From Flavobacteriaceae bacterium (GTDB lineage Bacteria > Bacteroidota > Bacteroidia > Flavobacteriales > Flavobacteriaceae), in the NCBI GenBank assembly GCA_013373385.1, contig JABXHX010000011.1:20013-84012 (forward strand): a DNA stretch of 64,000 nucleotides, in the 5' to 3' direction. Every line of letters starts with the position of its first letter. The stretch's first letter is position 1. Under the pieces are notes generated by a model. That model did not search any database, was not told where the DNA came from, and saw only the letters and a list, made by a program, of their open reading frames with translations. This document shows positions 24,978 to 34,397 of the stretch, in pieces. The translations under genes were made by a program, and so were the position numbers.

Positions 24978-25448
24978 ATGGGACAAGAAATTGAACGAAA
25001 ATTTTTGGTAAAGAACACAAGTTTTAAAGAAGAAGCATTTAAAAAATCAAAAATAGTACAAGGATTTTTATCAACCGTTCCAGAAAGAACTGTACGCGTT
25101 AGAACTATAGAAAACAAAGGTTTTCTAACAATTAAAGGTATAGGAAACTCAACCGGTGTTTCTCGTTTTGAATGGGAAAAAGAAATCTCGATTACTGAAG
25201 CAAACGATTTGTTAAAAATTTGCGAACCTGGAGTTATCGATAAAACAAGATACTTTATTAAAGTTGGTGCGCACATTTTTGAAGTTGATGTGTTTGATGG
25301 AGAAAACAAAGGGTTGATTGTTGCAGAAATAGAACTCAGTTCAGAAGACGAACTATTTACAAAACCTTCTTGGTTAGCAGAAGAGGTAACAGGGCAAGTA
25401 AAGTATTACAATGCAAGCCTAAAGAAAAAGCCGTTTACAAAATGGTAA
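24978..25448 (+). CDS. CYTH-domain protein (triphosphate tunnel metalloenzyme)
   Basis: The 156-residue protein starts with the diagnostic EIERKFLV (residues 4-11), followed by VRVRT, FLTIKG and WEKEIS basic/acidic strand motifs that line the triphosphate tunnel. Bacterial members of this size, such as Clostridium TTM and E. coli YgiF-like proteins, hydrolyse inorganic triphosphate. No adenylate cyclase partner domain is present. The substrate is therefore probably tripolyphosphate; it is a single-domain cytoplasmic protein. Confidence 0.88.
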   Translation: MGQEIERKFLVKNTSFKEEAFKKSKIVQGFLSTVPERTVRVRTIENKGFLTIKGIGNSTGVSRFEWEKEISITEANDLLKICEPGVIDKTRYFIKVGAHIFEVDVFDGENKGLIVAEIELSSEDELFTKPSWLAEEVTGQVKYYNASLKKKPFTKW

Positions 25449-25486
25449 AAAATAAGCAAATGTAAGATGCGTACAGTATTTACGTC

Positions 25487-25494
25487 TACCTTTG
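25487..25494 (+). promoter_or_regulatory. thioredoxin gene -7 element
   Basis: TACCTTTG is a perfect TAnnTTTG. The in-frame TTG at 25492 lies inside it, so the ATG at 25510 is the start. Confidence 0.6.
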
Positions 25495-25509
25495 TACAAA
25501 TTTAAAGAA

Positions 25510-25869
25510 ATGACAGAAAATTTAACAAAAGCAAGTTTTTTAGAAAAGGTATTTAATTTCGAAGAACATAAAGAATGGAAGTTTGAAGGAAAGGTTCCAG
25601 CAATTATAGATTTTTATGCAGATTGGTGTGGTCCATGTAAAATGTTGTCGCCGATATTAGAACAGTTGAGCGAAGAATACGGAGAAAAAATCAGCATTTA
25701 TAAAATAGATACAGAAGCAGAACAAGAATTGTCTGCGGCATTTGGTATTAGAAGTATTCCTTCTATGTTGTTTTGTCCTTTAGGAGAAGACCCACAAATG
25801 GCAAATGGAGCTTTGCCAAAACCACAAATAGAACAGATTATCAAAGACGTATTAAAAGTTGATAAATAA
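25510..25869 (+). CDS. trxA: thioredoxin
   Basis: The ATG at 25510 gives 119 residues. The redox site is ADWCGPCK (Cys40, Cys43), with the cis-Pro loop GIRSIPSM further on and no signal peptide, so it is a cytoplasmic thioredoxin. The N-terminal extension of about 25 residues before the fold (TKASFLEKVFNFEEHKEWKFEG) is typical of a Bacteroidota branch. It would reduce disulfides with electrons from thioredoxin reductase, which is not in this window. A terminator follows at once. Confidence 0.9.
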   Translation: MTENLTKASFLEKVFNFEEHKEWKFEGKVPAIIDFYADWCGPCKMLSPILEQLSEEYGEKISIYKIDTEAEQELSAAFGIRSIPSMLFCPLGEDPQMANGALPKPQIEQIIKDVLKVDK

Positions 25870-25899
25870 AAAAATCCCGAGTTTAACTTGGGATTTTTG
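25870..25899 (+). terminator. thioredoxin gene terminator
   Basis: AAATCCCGAGTT and AACTTGGGATTT pair over a two-base loop, followed by TTTTG, directly after the stop codon. Confidence 0.75.
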
Positions 25900-25905
25900 T
25901 TTCAG

Positions 25906-25970
25906 CGTTTATCATTCTGAACGAAGTGAAGAATCTAAAAAGAAGACTTTTCGACTACGCTCAAGTTAAA
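25906..25970. repeat. flavobacterial dispersed repeat (CATTCTGAACGAAGTGAAGAATCT type)
   Basis: The core ATCATTCTGAACGAAGTGA (25911-25929) followed by GAATCT and then by GACTTTTCGACTACGCTCAA (25946-25965) is a word pair seen scattered between genes in many Flavobacteriaceae. It lies between the thioredoxin gene and the convergent asd gene. It encodes nothing and contains no transposase. Confidence 0.6.
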
Positions 25971-25972
25971 AT

Positions 25973-26980
25973 TTATATGGTGACTGATTTTGCAATTAAA
26001 TTGTTAGCCACTAAATATTCAGCAATTTGTATGGTGTTGGTAGCTGCGCCTTTACGTAAATTGTCAGAAACAATCCATAGATTTAACGTGTTTTCTTGAG
26101 ATTCATCTCTACGGATTCTACCCACAAAAACTTCATCTTTATCGTGTGCGTATACAGGCATTGGGTAAAGGTTGTTTGCTATATCATCTTGTACCACAAC
26201 TCCATCGGTTTCACCTAATAATTGACGCACTTCTGCCAAGTCAAAATCATTTTCAAATTGCACATTCACAGCTTCAGAGTGTCCGCCAGCTGTTGGAATC
26301 CTTACAGCAGTTGCTGTTACCGAAAAAGAAGTATCGCGTAAAATTTTCTTAGGTTCTTTTACCAATTTCATCTCTTCTTTGGTATAACCATTTTCTAAAA
26401 AAACATCACAATGTGGTAAGGCATTTCTACCAATTGGGTGTGGATAGGCCATTTCTCCTTCTACTCCAGTTTCTTCATTCGCTAATTGTTGTACGGCTTT
26501 TACACCTGTACCAGAAACCGATTGATAGGTAGAAACAACCACACGTTTCATGGTGTATTTTTTGTGCAATGGTGCCAAAGCCATGACCAACTGAATGGTA
26601 GAGCAATTTGGATTGGCAATAATTTTATCATCGGCAGTTAATACATCTCCGTTTATTTCTGGAACAACCAATTTTTTTGTAGGATCCATTCTCCAAGCAG
26701 AAGAATTATCAATTACAGTGGTACCAACTTCAGCAAATTTTGGTGCCCATTCTAAAGAAGTATCTCCCCCAGCAGAGAACAACGCAATGTCTGGTTTCAT
26801 ACTTACAGCGGTAGACAAATTCACAACCGCATAATCATTACCATTATATGTTATTAATTTTCCAACAGAACGTTCTGATGCAACAGGAATCAATTCTGTT
26901 ACCGGAAAATTTCTTTCTGCCAATACTTTTAGCATTACATTTCCTACCATTCCGGTAGCGCCCACAACAGCTACTCTCAT
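25973..26980 (-). CDS. asd: aspartate-semialdehyde dehydrogenase
   Basis: The start is the ATG at 26980 (MRVAVVGATGMVG), giving 335 residues; the longer frame adds a non-conserved lead. The NADP-binding motif is GATGMVG, the catalytic cysteine is Cys126 in NPNCSTIQ, and the acid-base His lies in RIPTAGGHSE. It reduces aspartyl-4-phosphate made by lysC to the semialdehyde, feeding lysine, threonine and methionine synthesis. It stands alone, facing the U32 gene divergently. Confidence 0.95.
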   Translation of the reverse strand: MRVAVVGATGMVGNVMLKVLAERNFPVTELIPVASERSVGKLITYNGNDYAVVNLSTAVSMKPDIALFSAGGDTSLEWAPKFAEVGTTVIDNSSAWRMDPTKKLVVPEINGDVLTADDKIIANPNCSTIQLVMALAPLHKKYTMKRVVVSTYQSVSGTGVKAVQQLANEETGVEGEMAYPHPIGRNALPHCDVFLENGYTKEEMKLVKEPKKILRDTSFSVTATAVRIPTAGGHSEAVNVQFENDFDLAEVRQLLGETDGVVVQDDIANNLYPMPVYAHDKDEVFVGRIRRDESQENTLNLWIVSDNLRKGAATNTIQIAEYLVANNLIAKSVTI

Positions 26981-27141
26981 GTTATTTTCTTTTAGTGTGT
27001 TAGAAAATGCAAAGGTTATCAATTTTATAAATATACCAACACATAATTGTTAAATAAGTTTCTTTTTTGTTGAATATTTATCTAAATCGCACCATATGTT
27101 AAGTATTAAACGCTTAAAGCGGTGGTTTTCTTAAAAAGTAG

Positions 27142-27149
27142 TAGTTTTG
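27142..27149 (+). promoter_or_regulatory. -7 element for the U32-ferredoxin operon
   Basis: TAGTTTTG is a perfect TAnnTTTG, 41 bases upstream of the ATG at 27191. Confidence 0.55.
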
Positions 27150-27190
27150 CGCAATAATTATTCAGGCAAGAGAATTAAAAAAATAATAAG

Positions 27191-28438
27191 ATGCAGAAGA
27201 TAGAATTAATGGCACCGGCAGGAAATTTTGAATCGCTACAAGCAGCATTAGACAACGGTTGTGATTCGGTGTATTTTGGGGTAGAGCAATTAAATATGCG
27301 TGCAAGGGCATCAATCAATTTTACCTTAGATGATTTAGAAGAAATTTCTAAAAGATGTTCAGAAAAAAATGTTAGAACCTATTTAACATTAAACACTATT
27401 GTATACGATCACGATTTATCGATTGTAAAAACACTGATTAAAAGAGCAAAAGAAGCCCATATTTCTGCTGTAATTGCAATGGATCAAGCAGTGATTGCCA
27501 TGGCAAGAGCAGAAGGGATGGAAGTTCATATTTCTACACAAATCAATATTACCAATATAGAAACGGTAAAGTTTTATGCCATGTTTGCAGATACCGTAGT
27601 GTTGAGTAGAGAGTTGAGTTTACGTCAGGTTAAAAAAATTACAGAGCAGATAGAGAAAGAAGAAATCAAAGGACCTTCTGGTCGTTTGTTAGAAATTGAA
27701 ATTTTTGGTCACGGAGCACTTTGTATGGCGGTTTCTGGGAAATGTTATATGAGTTTACACTCGCATAACTCATCAGCAAATAGAGGAGCATGTAAACAAA
27801 ACTGCCGTAAAAAATATACGGTAATAGATCAAGAGTCTGGTTTTGAAATGGAGTTAGATAATGAATATATCATGTCTCCGAAAGATTTGTGTACCATAGA
27901 TTTCTTAGATCAAGTAGCAGATGCCGGAATAAAAGTTTTAAAGATTGAAGGCCGTGGTAGAGCACCAGAATATGTTGCCAAAGTAATAAAATGTTATCGC
28001 AATGCGATAGACAGTTTAGCAAACGGAACTTATGATAAAGAAAAGGTGATAAGTTGGATGCAAGAATTAGAAAAAGTATACAATCGAGGTTTTTGGAATG
28101 GCTACTATTTAGGACAGAAGTTAGGAGAATGGAGTAAAGAACCTGGTTCACACGCAACTCAGAAAAAAGTGTACTTAGGTAAAGGCGTTCATTATTTTGA
28201 TAAGGCGCAAATAGGTGAGTTTAAAATTGATGCATATGATGTTACTGTGGGGGATACTATTTTAATTACCGGACCAACAACAGGTGCTAAAGAAATGGAA
28301 CTAAAAGAAATGTTTGTAAACGATGTTCCGGCAGAAAAAGCTACCAAAGGAGATGAGGTAACTATAAAATTAGATTTTAAGATACGTTCTTCAGATAAGT
28401 TATACAAAATAGTAAAAACAGAATTTGCTGTAAGCTAA
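27191..28438 (+). CDS. peptidase U32 family protein, TrhP/RlhA-like RNA hydroxylation enzyme
   Basis: The 415-residue protein begins ELMAPAGNFESLQAALDNGCDSVYFG, the U32 signature, and has GHGALCMAVSGKCYMS with Cys178 and Cys185, and Cys201 and Cys205 in RGACKQNCRKKY. These four Cys match the iron-sulfur ligands proposed for TrhP and RlhA. Despite the family name, E. coli TrhP hydroxylates U34 of tRNAs and RlhA hydroxylates C2501 of 23S rRNA. Which RNA is modified here cannot be told. The stop codon overlaps the ATG of a ferredoxin gene (TAATG). Confidence 0.87.
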   Translation: MQKIELMAPAGNFESLQAALDNGCDSVYFGVEQLNMRARASINFTLDDLEEISKRCSEKNVRTYLTLNTIVYDHDLSIVKTLIKRAKEAHISAVIAMDQAVIAMARAEGMEVHISTQINITNIETVKFYAMFADTVVLSRELSLRQVKKITEQIEKEEIKGPSGRLLEIEIFGHGALCMAVSGKCYMSLHSHNSSANRGACKQNCRKKYTVIDQESGFEMELDNEYIMSPKDLCTIDFLDQVADAGIKVLKIEGRGRAPEYVAKVIKCYRNAIDSLANGTYDKEKVISWMQELEKVYNRGFWNGYYLGQKLGEWSKEPGSHATQKKVYLGKGVHYFDKAQIGEFKIDAYDVTVGDTILITGPTTGAKEMELKEMFVNDVPAEKATKGDEVTIKLDFKIRSSDKLYKIVKTEFAVS

Positions 28439-28668
28439 TGGTTGTTGTTACCCTACAAAGAAACAAATGCATTGGTTGTAACTATTGTGTAGAATTGGCA
28501 CCAGCTCAATTTCAGATGTCTAAAAAAGACGGAAAATCGGTTTTGTTGCATTCAAGCGAAAAGAAAGGCTTTTTTACCATCAAGTCTCACGACGATACTA
28601 TTTTTGAAGCATCTAACGAAGCTAAAAAAGCCTGTCCTGTTAATATTATTGAGGTTAAGCAGGTGTAA
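28438..28668 (+). CDS. [4Fe-4S] ferredoxin coupled to the U32 gene
   Basis: The 76-residue protein has one cluster motif: Cys11, Cys14 and Cys17 (CIGCNYC) and Cys66 before Pro (KKACPVN). It is a monocluster ferredoxin. Its ATG overlaps the U32 stop codon, which strongly suggests coupled translation and a functional link, perhaps electron supply to the iron-sulfur U32 enzyme. That link is inference. Confidence 0.88.
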   Translation: MVVVTLQRNKCIGCNYCVELAPAQFQMSKKDGKSVLLHSSEKKGFFTIKSHDDTIFEASNEAKKACPVNIIEVKQV

Positions 28669-28960
28669 TAAGTTTGTCTTTTTTATTACATTAGAAGTAA
28701 TTTTGTACGAATTCTAACTCAATCCAAACAAATTCTAAAGAAACGAACTTTTAGTTGTTTTCTTAAACTATTTTTAGTTTAAAAATCAATAAAATTGTAG
28801 TTATAATTACTTTCGGTATCATATTTTCTCATTCTTACAGAATCCGTATATTTACAGATTAATCAATAGAATGTTGATTGATAAAAATAAAATAAGAACC
28901 CAAAAAAAACACTATTTCAACAAAAGAGCAAATAGTTGTTTTTCAACAATATAAAAACGT
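28669..28960. other. 292-base AT-rich intergenic region
   Basis: No gene is supported here. A short stem (AAACTA/TAGTTT, 28765-28780) follows the ferredoxin gene. A minus-strand open stretch of 28 codons at 28779-28862 has protein-like composition but no wider support. TATATTTA at 28847-28854 is one mismatch from the -7 consensus and could start ricT transcription. Confidence 0.45.
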
Positions 28961-30220
28961 ATGAGCTGTAGCAGTTGCTCAACCAATAAAAATGGCGTAC
29001 CAAACGGCTGTAAAAGCAACGGTAATTGCGCTACCGGAACCTGTGGTAGTGGTAATAAATTAGCTGTTTTTGACTGGTTATCTAATATGACTTTGCCCAG
29101 TGGCGAAGCTCCTTTTTCTATTTTTGAAGTCCGTTTTAAGAACGGTCGAAAGCACTTTTATAAGAACACAGAAAATCTAAGTCTGTCTATGGGCGATGTT
29201 GTTGCTGTAGAAAGCTCTCCAGGACATGACGTAGGAATTGTTTCGTTAAGTGGTGAGCTGGTAAAAGTGCAAATGAGAAAAAAGAAAATAGATGTAGAGA
29301 GTGATGATGTCAAAAAAATATACAGAAAAGCAAGTCAGAAAGATATTGATATTTGGCAATCTGTTAGAGAAAAAGAAACTGAAACACAACGTAGAGGTAG
29401 AGAGATTATTAGCAGGTTAGGTTTAAAAATGAAGCTCTCGGATGTAGAATATCAAGGAGATGGAAACAAAGCAACGTTTTATTATACAGCAGACGAACGT
29501 GTAGACTTTAGACAATTAATTAGAGATTTAGCAAGTGCTTTTTCTATCCGTGTAGAAATGAAACAAGTTGGCTTACGTCAAGAAGCAGCACGTTTAGGCG
29601 GAGTAGGCTCTTGTGGTAGAGAGCTGTGTTGCTCTACTTGGTTAACAGACTTTAGAAAAGTTAATACAGCGGCGGCACGTTATCAGCAATTATCATTAAA
29701 TCCATTAAAATTAGCAGGTCAATGTGGAAAGTTAAAATGTTGTTTAAATTTTGAGTTAGATACCTATTTAGATGCGCTAAATGATTTTCCGAAACAAGAG
29801 ACTGTTTTAAAAACCGAAAACGGCATTGCCGTTTTTGTAAAAATGGATATTTTTAAAAAGCAGCTTTGGTATACTTATAAAGACAACAGTTTTAAGTGGT
29901 ACAAATTAAGTTTAGACCAAGTACAAGAAATTATTGAGCTGAATAAAAATAATGAAGAAGCTGCCCCGTTAGAAGATTACGAATCAGAAGGTACAGAAGC
30001 TGTAAAAGTTGATTTTGAAAATGTAGTTGGGCAAGATAGTTTAACACGTTTTGATACCCCGAAGCCAAGAAGAAACCAAAGGAGAAATAGAAGAAAAAAG
30101 AAACCAAATCAGCAGCAAAAGTCGGTACAAAACAAAAGTAATAATCAAAAAGACCAACAAAAGCCAAGAAGAAATAACAGAAACAAAAGGCGTAACAAAA
30201 AGAATAATGAAAACAAATAG
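28961..30220 (+). CDS. ricT: RicT (YaaT/PSP1-domain) iron-sulfur protein
   Basis: The 419-residue protein has a PSP1 domain (about residues 50-280). Its Cys set SCGRELCC (Cys218, 223, 224) and QCGKLKCC (Cys255, 260, 261) is typical of RicT. The first 30 residues add five Cys (3, 6, 17, 23, 28), and the last 55 are an Arg/Lys/Asn/Gln-rich low-complexity tail. In Bacillus, RicT with RicA and RicF forms an iron-sulfur complex that modulates RNase Y mRNA processing. RicA and RicF are not seen nearby. gldH starts inside its 3' end. Confidence 0.88.
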   Translation: MSCSSCSTNKNGVPNGCKSNGNCATGTCGSGNKLAVFDWLSNMTLPSGEAPFSIFEVRFKNGRKHFYKNTENLSLSMGDVVAVESSPGHDVGIVSLSGELVKVQMRKKKIDVESDDVKKIYRKASQKDIDIWQSVREKETETQRRGREIISRLGLKMKLSDVEYQGDGNKATFYYTADERVDFRQLIRDLASAFSIRVEMKQVGLRQEAARLGGVGSCGRELCCSTWLTDFRKVNTAAARYQQLSLNPLKLAGQCGKLKCCLNFELDTYLDALNDFPKQETVLKTENGIAVFVKMDIFKKQLWYTYKDNSFKWYKLSLDQVQEIIELNKNNEEAAPLEDYESEGTEAVKVDFENVVGQDSLTRFDTPKPRRNQRRNRRKKKPNQQQKSVQNKSNNQKDQQKPRRNNRNKRRNKKNNENK

Positions 30221-30698
30221 CATTGGTTTATTATTGTTTATAGCTGTTTTTTTAGGATTCACCTCTTGTGATTCTAAAAGAGTATACGATACTTATAAAA
30301 CCTTAGACAACCAATCATGGAACTTAGATAAAAAAGTTCAGTTTTCTTTTAACATCAACGATACACTAACAAAAAACAACCTATTTATTAATGTTAGAAA
30401 TAACAATAAATACAACTTTAATAATTTGTTTTTAATAACAGAGCTAAATTTTCCGAATGGCAAGAAAATTGTTGACACCTTAGAGTATCAAATGGCAGAC
30501 AATTCTGGGAAGTTTTTAGGCAATGGTTTTACAGAAATTAAAGAAAGCAAATTGTTTTATAAAGAACATGTTGTTTTTCCAATATCTGGAGTATATACAC
30601 TTGCAATTTCTCAAGCAATGAGAAAAAATAATCAAATAGATGGTATTCAAAACCTAGAAGGAATTACAGAAGTAGGATTTAGAATAGAAAAGAATTAA
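30207..30698 (+). CDS. gldH: gliding motility lipoprotein GldH
   Basis: The ATG at 30207 overlaps the end of ricT by 14 bases in another frame and gives 163 residues with a lipoprotein signal (FTSC, Cys21). The start RVYDTYKTLDNQSWNLDK and the internal LFINVRNNNKYNFNNLFL are typical of GldH, an envelope lipoprotein required for gliding motility in Flavobacterium johnsoniae and linked to the type IX secretion machinery. The following gene starts two bases after its stop, so ricT, gldH and the penicillin-binding protein are one transcript. Confidence 0.9.
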   Translation: MKTNSIGLLLFIAVFLGFTSCDSKRVYDTYKTLDNQSWNLDKKVQFSFNINDTLTKNNLFINVRNNNKYNFNNLFLITELNFPNGKKIVDTLEYQMADNSGKFLGNGFTEIKESKLFYKEHVVFPISGVYTLAISQAMRKNNQIDGIQNLEGITEVGFRIEKN

Positions 30699-30700
30699 GA

Positions 30701-33025
30701 ATGACTAAGAAAGAAGAACAACAAAGTTTTAAAAAATATATCAAATGGTTTTGGGGAATTGTTTTAGGAGGCATTTCTCTTGTTTTACTATTGTTTTTAT
30801 TAGCTTCTTGGGGAGCATTTGGTGCCTTACCAACTTTTGAAGAGTTAGAAAACCCAGAGAATAATTTAGCATCAGAAGTTATTTCTTCAGATGGTAAAAC
30901 CTTAGGAACCTATGCTGTAGAAAACAGAAAGCCAATAAAATTTAAAGACTTACCAGACAATTTGGTAAATGCCTTAATTGCCACAGAAGATGAACGTTTT
31001 TTTGAGCATTCTGGTATTGATTTTAGAGGGTTGGCTAGAGCAATTGCTAAAATGGGTAAAGGTGGTGGAGCTAGTACAGTTACACAACAATTGGCCAAAA
31101 ACTTATTTACAAAGCAAGCTTCTAGTAATACTTTAAAAAGAATACTACAAAAAGCCAAAGAATGGGTGGTTTCTATAAAGTTAGAACGTCAGTATACTAA
31201 AGAAGAAATTATTGCGATGTACCTAAATCAAGTAGATTTTTTAAAACAGGCGGTAGGAGTTCGTTCTGCATCGAGAATTTATTTTGGAAAAGAACCTAAA
31301 GATTTAGACATACAAGAGTCTGCAATTATTGTAGCTATGCTAAAAAATCCTAGACAATATAATCCTTATAGAAAAGTTTCTAGAAATAAATCTAAAGCGA
31401 GAAGAAATGTGGTGTTTGCTCAATTAGCAAAAAATGGATTTATCACAGAAAAAGAAAAAGATTCTCTACAAAAATTACCTCTAACAATAAGCTTTACCCC
31501 AGAGAGTCACAGTGATGGATATGCAACCTATTTTAGAGAATACCTACGAGGTTATTTAAAACAATGGGTAAAAGAAAACCCAAAACCAGATGGTAAACAA
31601 TACGATATTTATAGAGACGGTTTAAAAATTTATGTAACCATAGATTCTAGAATGCAACAGTACGCAGAAGAAGCGGTTACAGAACACATGTCTAATTTAC
31701 AGAAGTACTTTTTTGCAGAGCAAAAACAAAACAAAACAGCCCCGTTTTACGACATTGAGCCAGAACAAATCCAAGCCATTTTAGACCGTGCTATGAAGAA
31801 TTCTGAACGATGGAGAAGAATGAAGAGTAATGGTGTTGCAGAAAAAGACATCAAAGCATCGTTTCATAAGAAAACAAAAATGAGAATTTTTACTTGGAAA
31901 GGAGATAGAGATACCATCATGACCCCTGCCGATTCTATTAAGTATTATAAATATTTTTTACACTCAGGGTTACTTTCTATTGAACCACAAACAGGGCATA
32001 TCAAAGCTTGGGTGGGAGGTATTAATAACAAGCACTTTAAATACGATCATGTAGAACAAGGCAAAAGACAAGTAGGATCAACTTTTAAACCATTTGTATA
32101 TGCAACAGCAATCAACCAGTTAAAACTATCTCCTTGTGATGAGTACCCTATTGCGCCTTATACAATACCTAAAGGAAAGTATGGTATCCCCAAAGCGTGG
32201 ACACCTAGAAACTCAGGAGAAAATCCGCTGCGTTATAAAGGTGCAATGAGCTTAAAAGAAGCTTTGGCAAATTCTGTAAACACCATGTCTGCAAGAATGA
32301 TAGATATGGTAACCCCACAAAATGTAATAAGGTTAGCAAAATCAGCGGGAATTACAAGTAGTATTCCAACAGGCCCTTCTATTGCGTTAGGTTCAGTTGA
32401 ATTGTCTTTGTACGAAATGACTGCTGCATATGCTATGTTTGCAAACAAAGGACTGCGAGTAGAACCAATGATGATTACAAGAATAGAAGATAAAAATGGA
32501 ACGGTGCTAACACAGTTTAAACCAAAAACACACGAAGTGTTAAGCGAAGAGTCTGCCTATGTAATTATAGATTTACTTAAAGGCGTAACAATTTCAGGGT
32601 CGGGTATTAGATTAAGAACTACTTACGATAGACCAGGGTATGTTACAGGGTATCCATATAAATTTGATAATCCGATTGCAGGAAAAACAGGAACAACACA
32701 AAACCATACCGATGGTTGGTTTATGGGAGTTGTGCCAAATTTAGCAACTGGGGTTTGGACCGGAGGGGAAGATAGAGCCATACATTTCGAAAAAATCGGA
32801 AAAGGGCAAGGAGCCTCAATGTCTTTACCAACTTGGGCTATTTTTATGCGTAAATGTTATGAAGATACTACCCTAAATATTAGTAAAGAAGATTTTGTAA
32901 AACCAGAAAAAGAGATTTCTATTCGATTAGATTGTGGTGATATTCCAGAAGATAAAAAAGATAAGAAAGACGAAAAAGATACAAAAGAAAAGAAAGTAAT
33001 TGAAAAAGGAGATATAGATTTTTAA
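30701..33025 (+). CDS. bifunctional peptidoglycan synthase PBP1A
   Basis: The 774-residue class A penicillin-binding protein has an N-terminal membrane anchor (about residues 15-38), a glycosyltransferase domain with the catalytic ATEDERFF motif (Glu96), and a transpeptidase domain with STFK (Ser460, Lys463), SVN (Ser525) and KTG (662-664). The C-terminus is a charged Lys/Asp/Glu tail. It polymerises and cross-links peptidoglycan at the inner membrane. Downstream comes scoAB. Coupling with gldH suggests coordination of wall growth with envelope assembly. Confidence 0.93.
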   Translation: MTKKEEQQSFKKYIKWFWGIVLGGISLVLLLFLLASWGAFGALPTFEELENPENNLASEVISSDGKTLGTYAVENRKPIKFKDLPDNLVNALIATEDERFFEHSGIDFRGLARAIAKMGKGGGASTVTQQLAKNLFTKQASSNTLKRILQKAKEWVVSIKLERQYTKEEIIAMYLNQVDFLKQAVGVRSASRIYFGKEPKDLDIQESAIIVAMLKNPRQYNPYRKVSRNKSKARRNVVFAQLAKNGFITEKEKDSLQKLPLTISFTPESHSDGYATYFREYLRGYLKQWVKENPKPDGKQYDIYRDGLKIYVTIDSRMQQYAEEAVTEHMSNLQKYFFAEQKQNKTAPFYDIEPEQIQAILDRAMKNSERWRRMKSNGVAEKDIKASFHKKTKMRIFTWKGDRDTIMTPADSIKYYKYFLHSGLLSIEPQTGHIKAWVGGINNKHFKYDHVEQGKRQVGSTFKPFVYATAINQLKLSPCDEYPIAPYTIPKGKYGIPKAWTPRNSGENPLRYKGAMSLKEALANSVNTMSARMIDMVTPQNVIRLAKSAGITSSIPTGPSIALGSVELSLYEMTAAYAMFANKGLRVEPMMITRIEDKNGTVLTQFKPKTHEVLSEESAYVIIDLLKGVTISGSGIRLRTTYDRPGYVTGYPYKFDNPIAGKTGTTQNHTDGWFMGVVPNLATGVWTGGEDRAIHFEKIGKGQGASMSLPTWAIFMRKCYEDTTLNISKEDFVKPEKEISIRLDCGDIPEDKKDKKDEKDTKEKKVIEKGDIDF

Positions 33026-33035
33026 CCAAAGAAAC

Positions 33036-33737
33036 ATGATAAATAAAGTAGTAAAAAACGCACAAGAAGCCTTACAAGGTGTAGAAAACGGGATGACTTT
33101 TATGCTCGGAGGTTTTGGTCTTTGCGGTATACCAGAAAACTGTATAACAGAATTGGTAAATTTAGGAGTAACAGATTTAACCTGTATATCTAACAATGCA
33201 GGTGTAGATGATTTTGGCTTAGGTTTGTTGCTCCAAAAACGTCAGATAAAAAAAATGATTTCTTCTTATGTTGGAGAAAACGATGAGTTTGAACGTCAGA
33301 TGCTGTCTGGAGAGTTAGAGGTAGATTTAATCCCGCAAGGAACCTTAGCAGAACGTTGTAGAGCAACAGGAGCAGGAATTCCGGCTTTTTATACTCCGGC
33401 AGGTTACGGTACAGAAGTAGCCGAAGGAAAAGAAACCAGAGAATTCAACGGAAAAATGCATGTGTTAGAACACGCATTTAATCCGCAGTTTGCATTTGTA
33501 AAAGCATGGAAAGGAGACACTGCTGGGAATTTAATCTTTAAAGGAACAGCTCGTAATTTCAATCCGATGATGGCAATGGCAGGTAAAATTACAGTTGCAG
33601 AAGTTGAAGAACTGGTAGAGGTTGGCGAATTAGATCCAAATCAAATTCATACACCGGGAATCTTTGTACAAAGAATCTTTCAAGGTAAAGGGTACGAAAA
33701 GAGAATTGAACAAAGAACTGTAACTCCTAAAATTTAA
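33036..33737 (+). CDS. scoA: 3-oxoacid CoA-transferase subunit A
   Basis: The 233-residue alpha subunit has the [12 protein letters not shown] motif near the N-terminus and the typical [15 protein letters not shown] and [24 protein letters not shown] segments. With subunit B it transfers CoA from succinyl-CoA to acetoacetate, joining ketone-body or polyhydroxybutyrate breakdown to the TCA cycle. ScoB follows after three bases. Confidence 0.93.
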   Translation: MINKVVKNAQEALQGVENGMTFMLGGFGLCGIPENCITELVNLGVTDLTCISNNAGVDDFGLGLLLQKRQIKKMISSYVGENDEFERQMLSGELEVDLIPQGTLAERCRATGAGIPAFYTPAGYGTEVAEGKETREFNGKMHVLEHAFNPQFAFVKAWKGDTAGNLIFKGTARNFNPMMAMAGKITVAEVEELVEVGELDPNQIHTPGIFVQRIFQGKGYEKRIEQRTVTPKI

Positions 33738-33740
33738 GAA

Positions 33741-34397
33741 ATGGCACTCACTAAACAACAAATCGCGCAAAGAATTGCACAAGAATTACAAGATAAATGG
33801 TATGTAAACTTAGGAATAGGAATACCAACGTTGGTAGCAAATTACATTCCAGAAGGTATTGAAGTAGAGTTTCAATCAGAAAATGGTCTGTTAGGAATGG
33901 GACCTTTTCCGATAGAAGGAACAGAAGATGCAGATTTAATCAATGCAGGAAAACAAACCGTAACTATTTTAGATGGAGGGTCGTTGTTTGATTCTGCTAC
34001 AAGTTTTGCCATGATTCGTGGACAACACGTTCAATTAACTGTTTTAGGTGCAATGGAAGTTGCAGAAAACGGAGATATTGCTAACTGGAAGATTCCAGGG
34101 AGAATGGTAAAAGGAATGGGAGGTGCAATGGACTTAGTTGCATCAGCAGAAAACATCATTGTTGCCATGATGCATACCAACAAAAAAGGTGAGTCTAAGC
34201 TATTAAAACAATGCTCTTTACCACTTACAGGTGTTGGCTGTGTTAAAAAAGTAGTAACCAATTTAGCAGTTTTAGAAATTAAAGATGGGGCATTTCACTT
34301 GTTAGAAAGAGCACCAGGAGTATCGGTTGAAGAAATTCAAAACGCTACTGAAGGAACCTTAATTGTAAATGGTGAAATCCCTGAAATGAAATTATAA
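33741..34397 (+). CDS. scoB: 3-oxoacid CoA-transferase subunit B
   Basis: The 218-residue beta subunit has GIGIPTLVANYIPEG and the catalytic glutamate in FQSENGLLGMGP (Glu near residue 51), with the RGQHVQLTVLGAMEV and PGRMVKGMGGAMDLV motifs. It pairs with scoA. Its stop codon overlaps the ATG of xth (TAATG), linking this pair to the next gene. Confidence 0.93.
   Translation: MALTKQQIAQRIAQELQDKWYVNLGIGIPTLVANYIPEGIEVEFQSENGLLGMGPFPIEGTEDADLINAGKQTVTILDGGSLFDSATSFAMIRGQHVQLTVLGAMEVAENGDIANWKIPGRMVKGMGGAMDLVASAENIIVAMMHTNKKGESKLLKQCSLPLTGVGCVKKVVTNLAVLEIKDGAFHLLERAPGVSVEEIQNATEGTLIVNGEIPEMKL

Noticed and set aside
28779..28862. Minus-strand open stretch ending in a protein-like NYNFIDF
   Set aside because: It has only 28 codons, its ATG leaves 17 residues, and there is no ribosome-binding or promoter support. 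It could be a gene remnant, but chance is equally likely.
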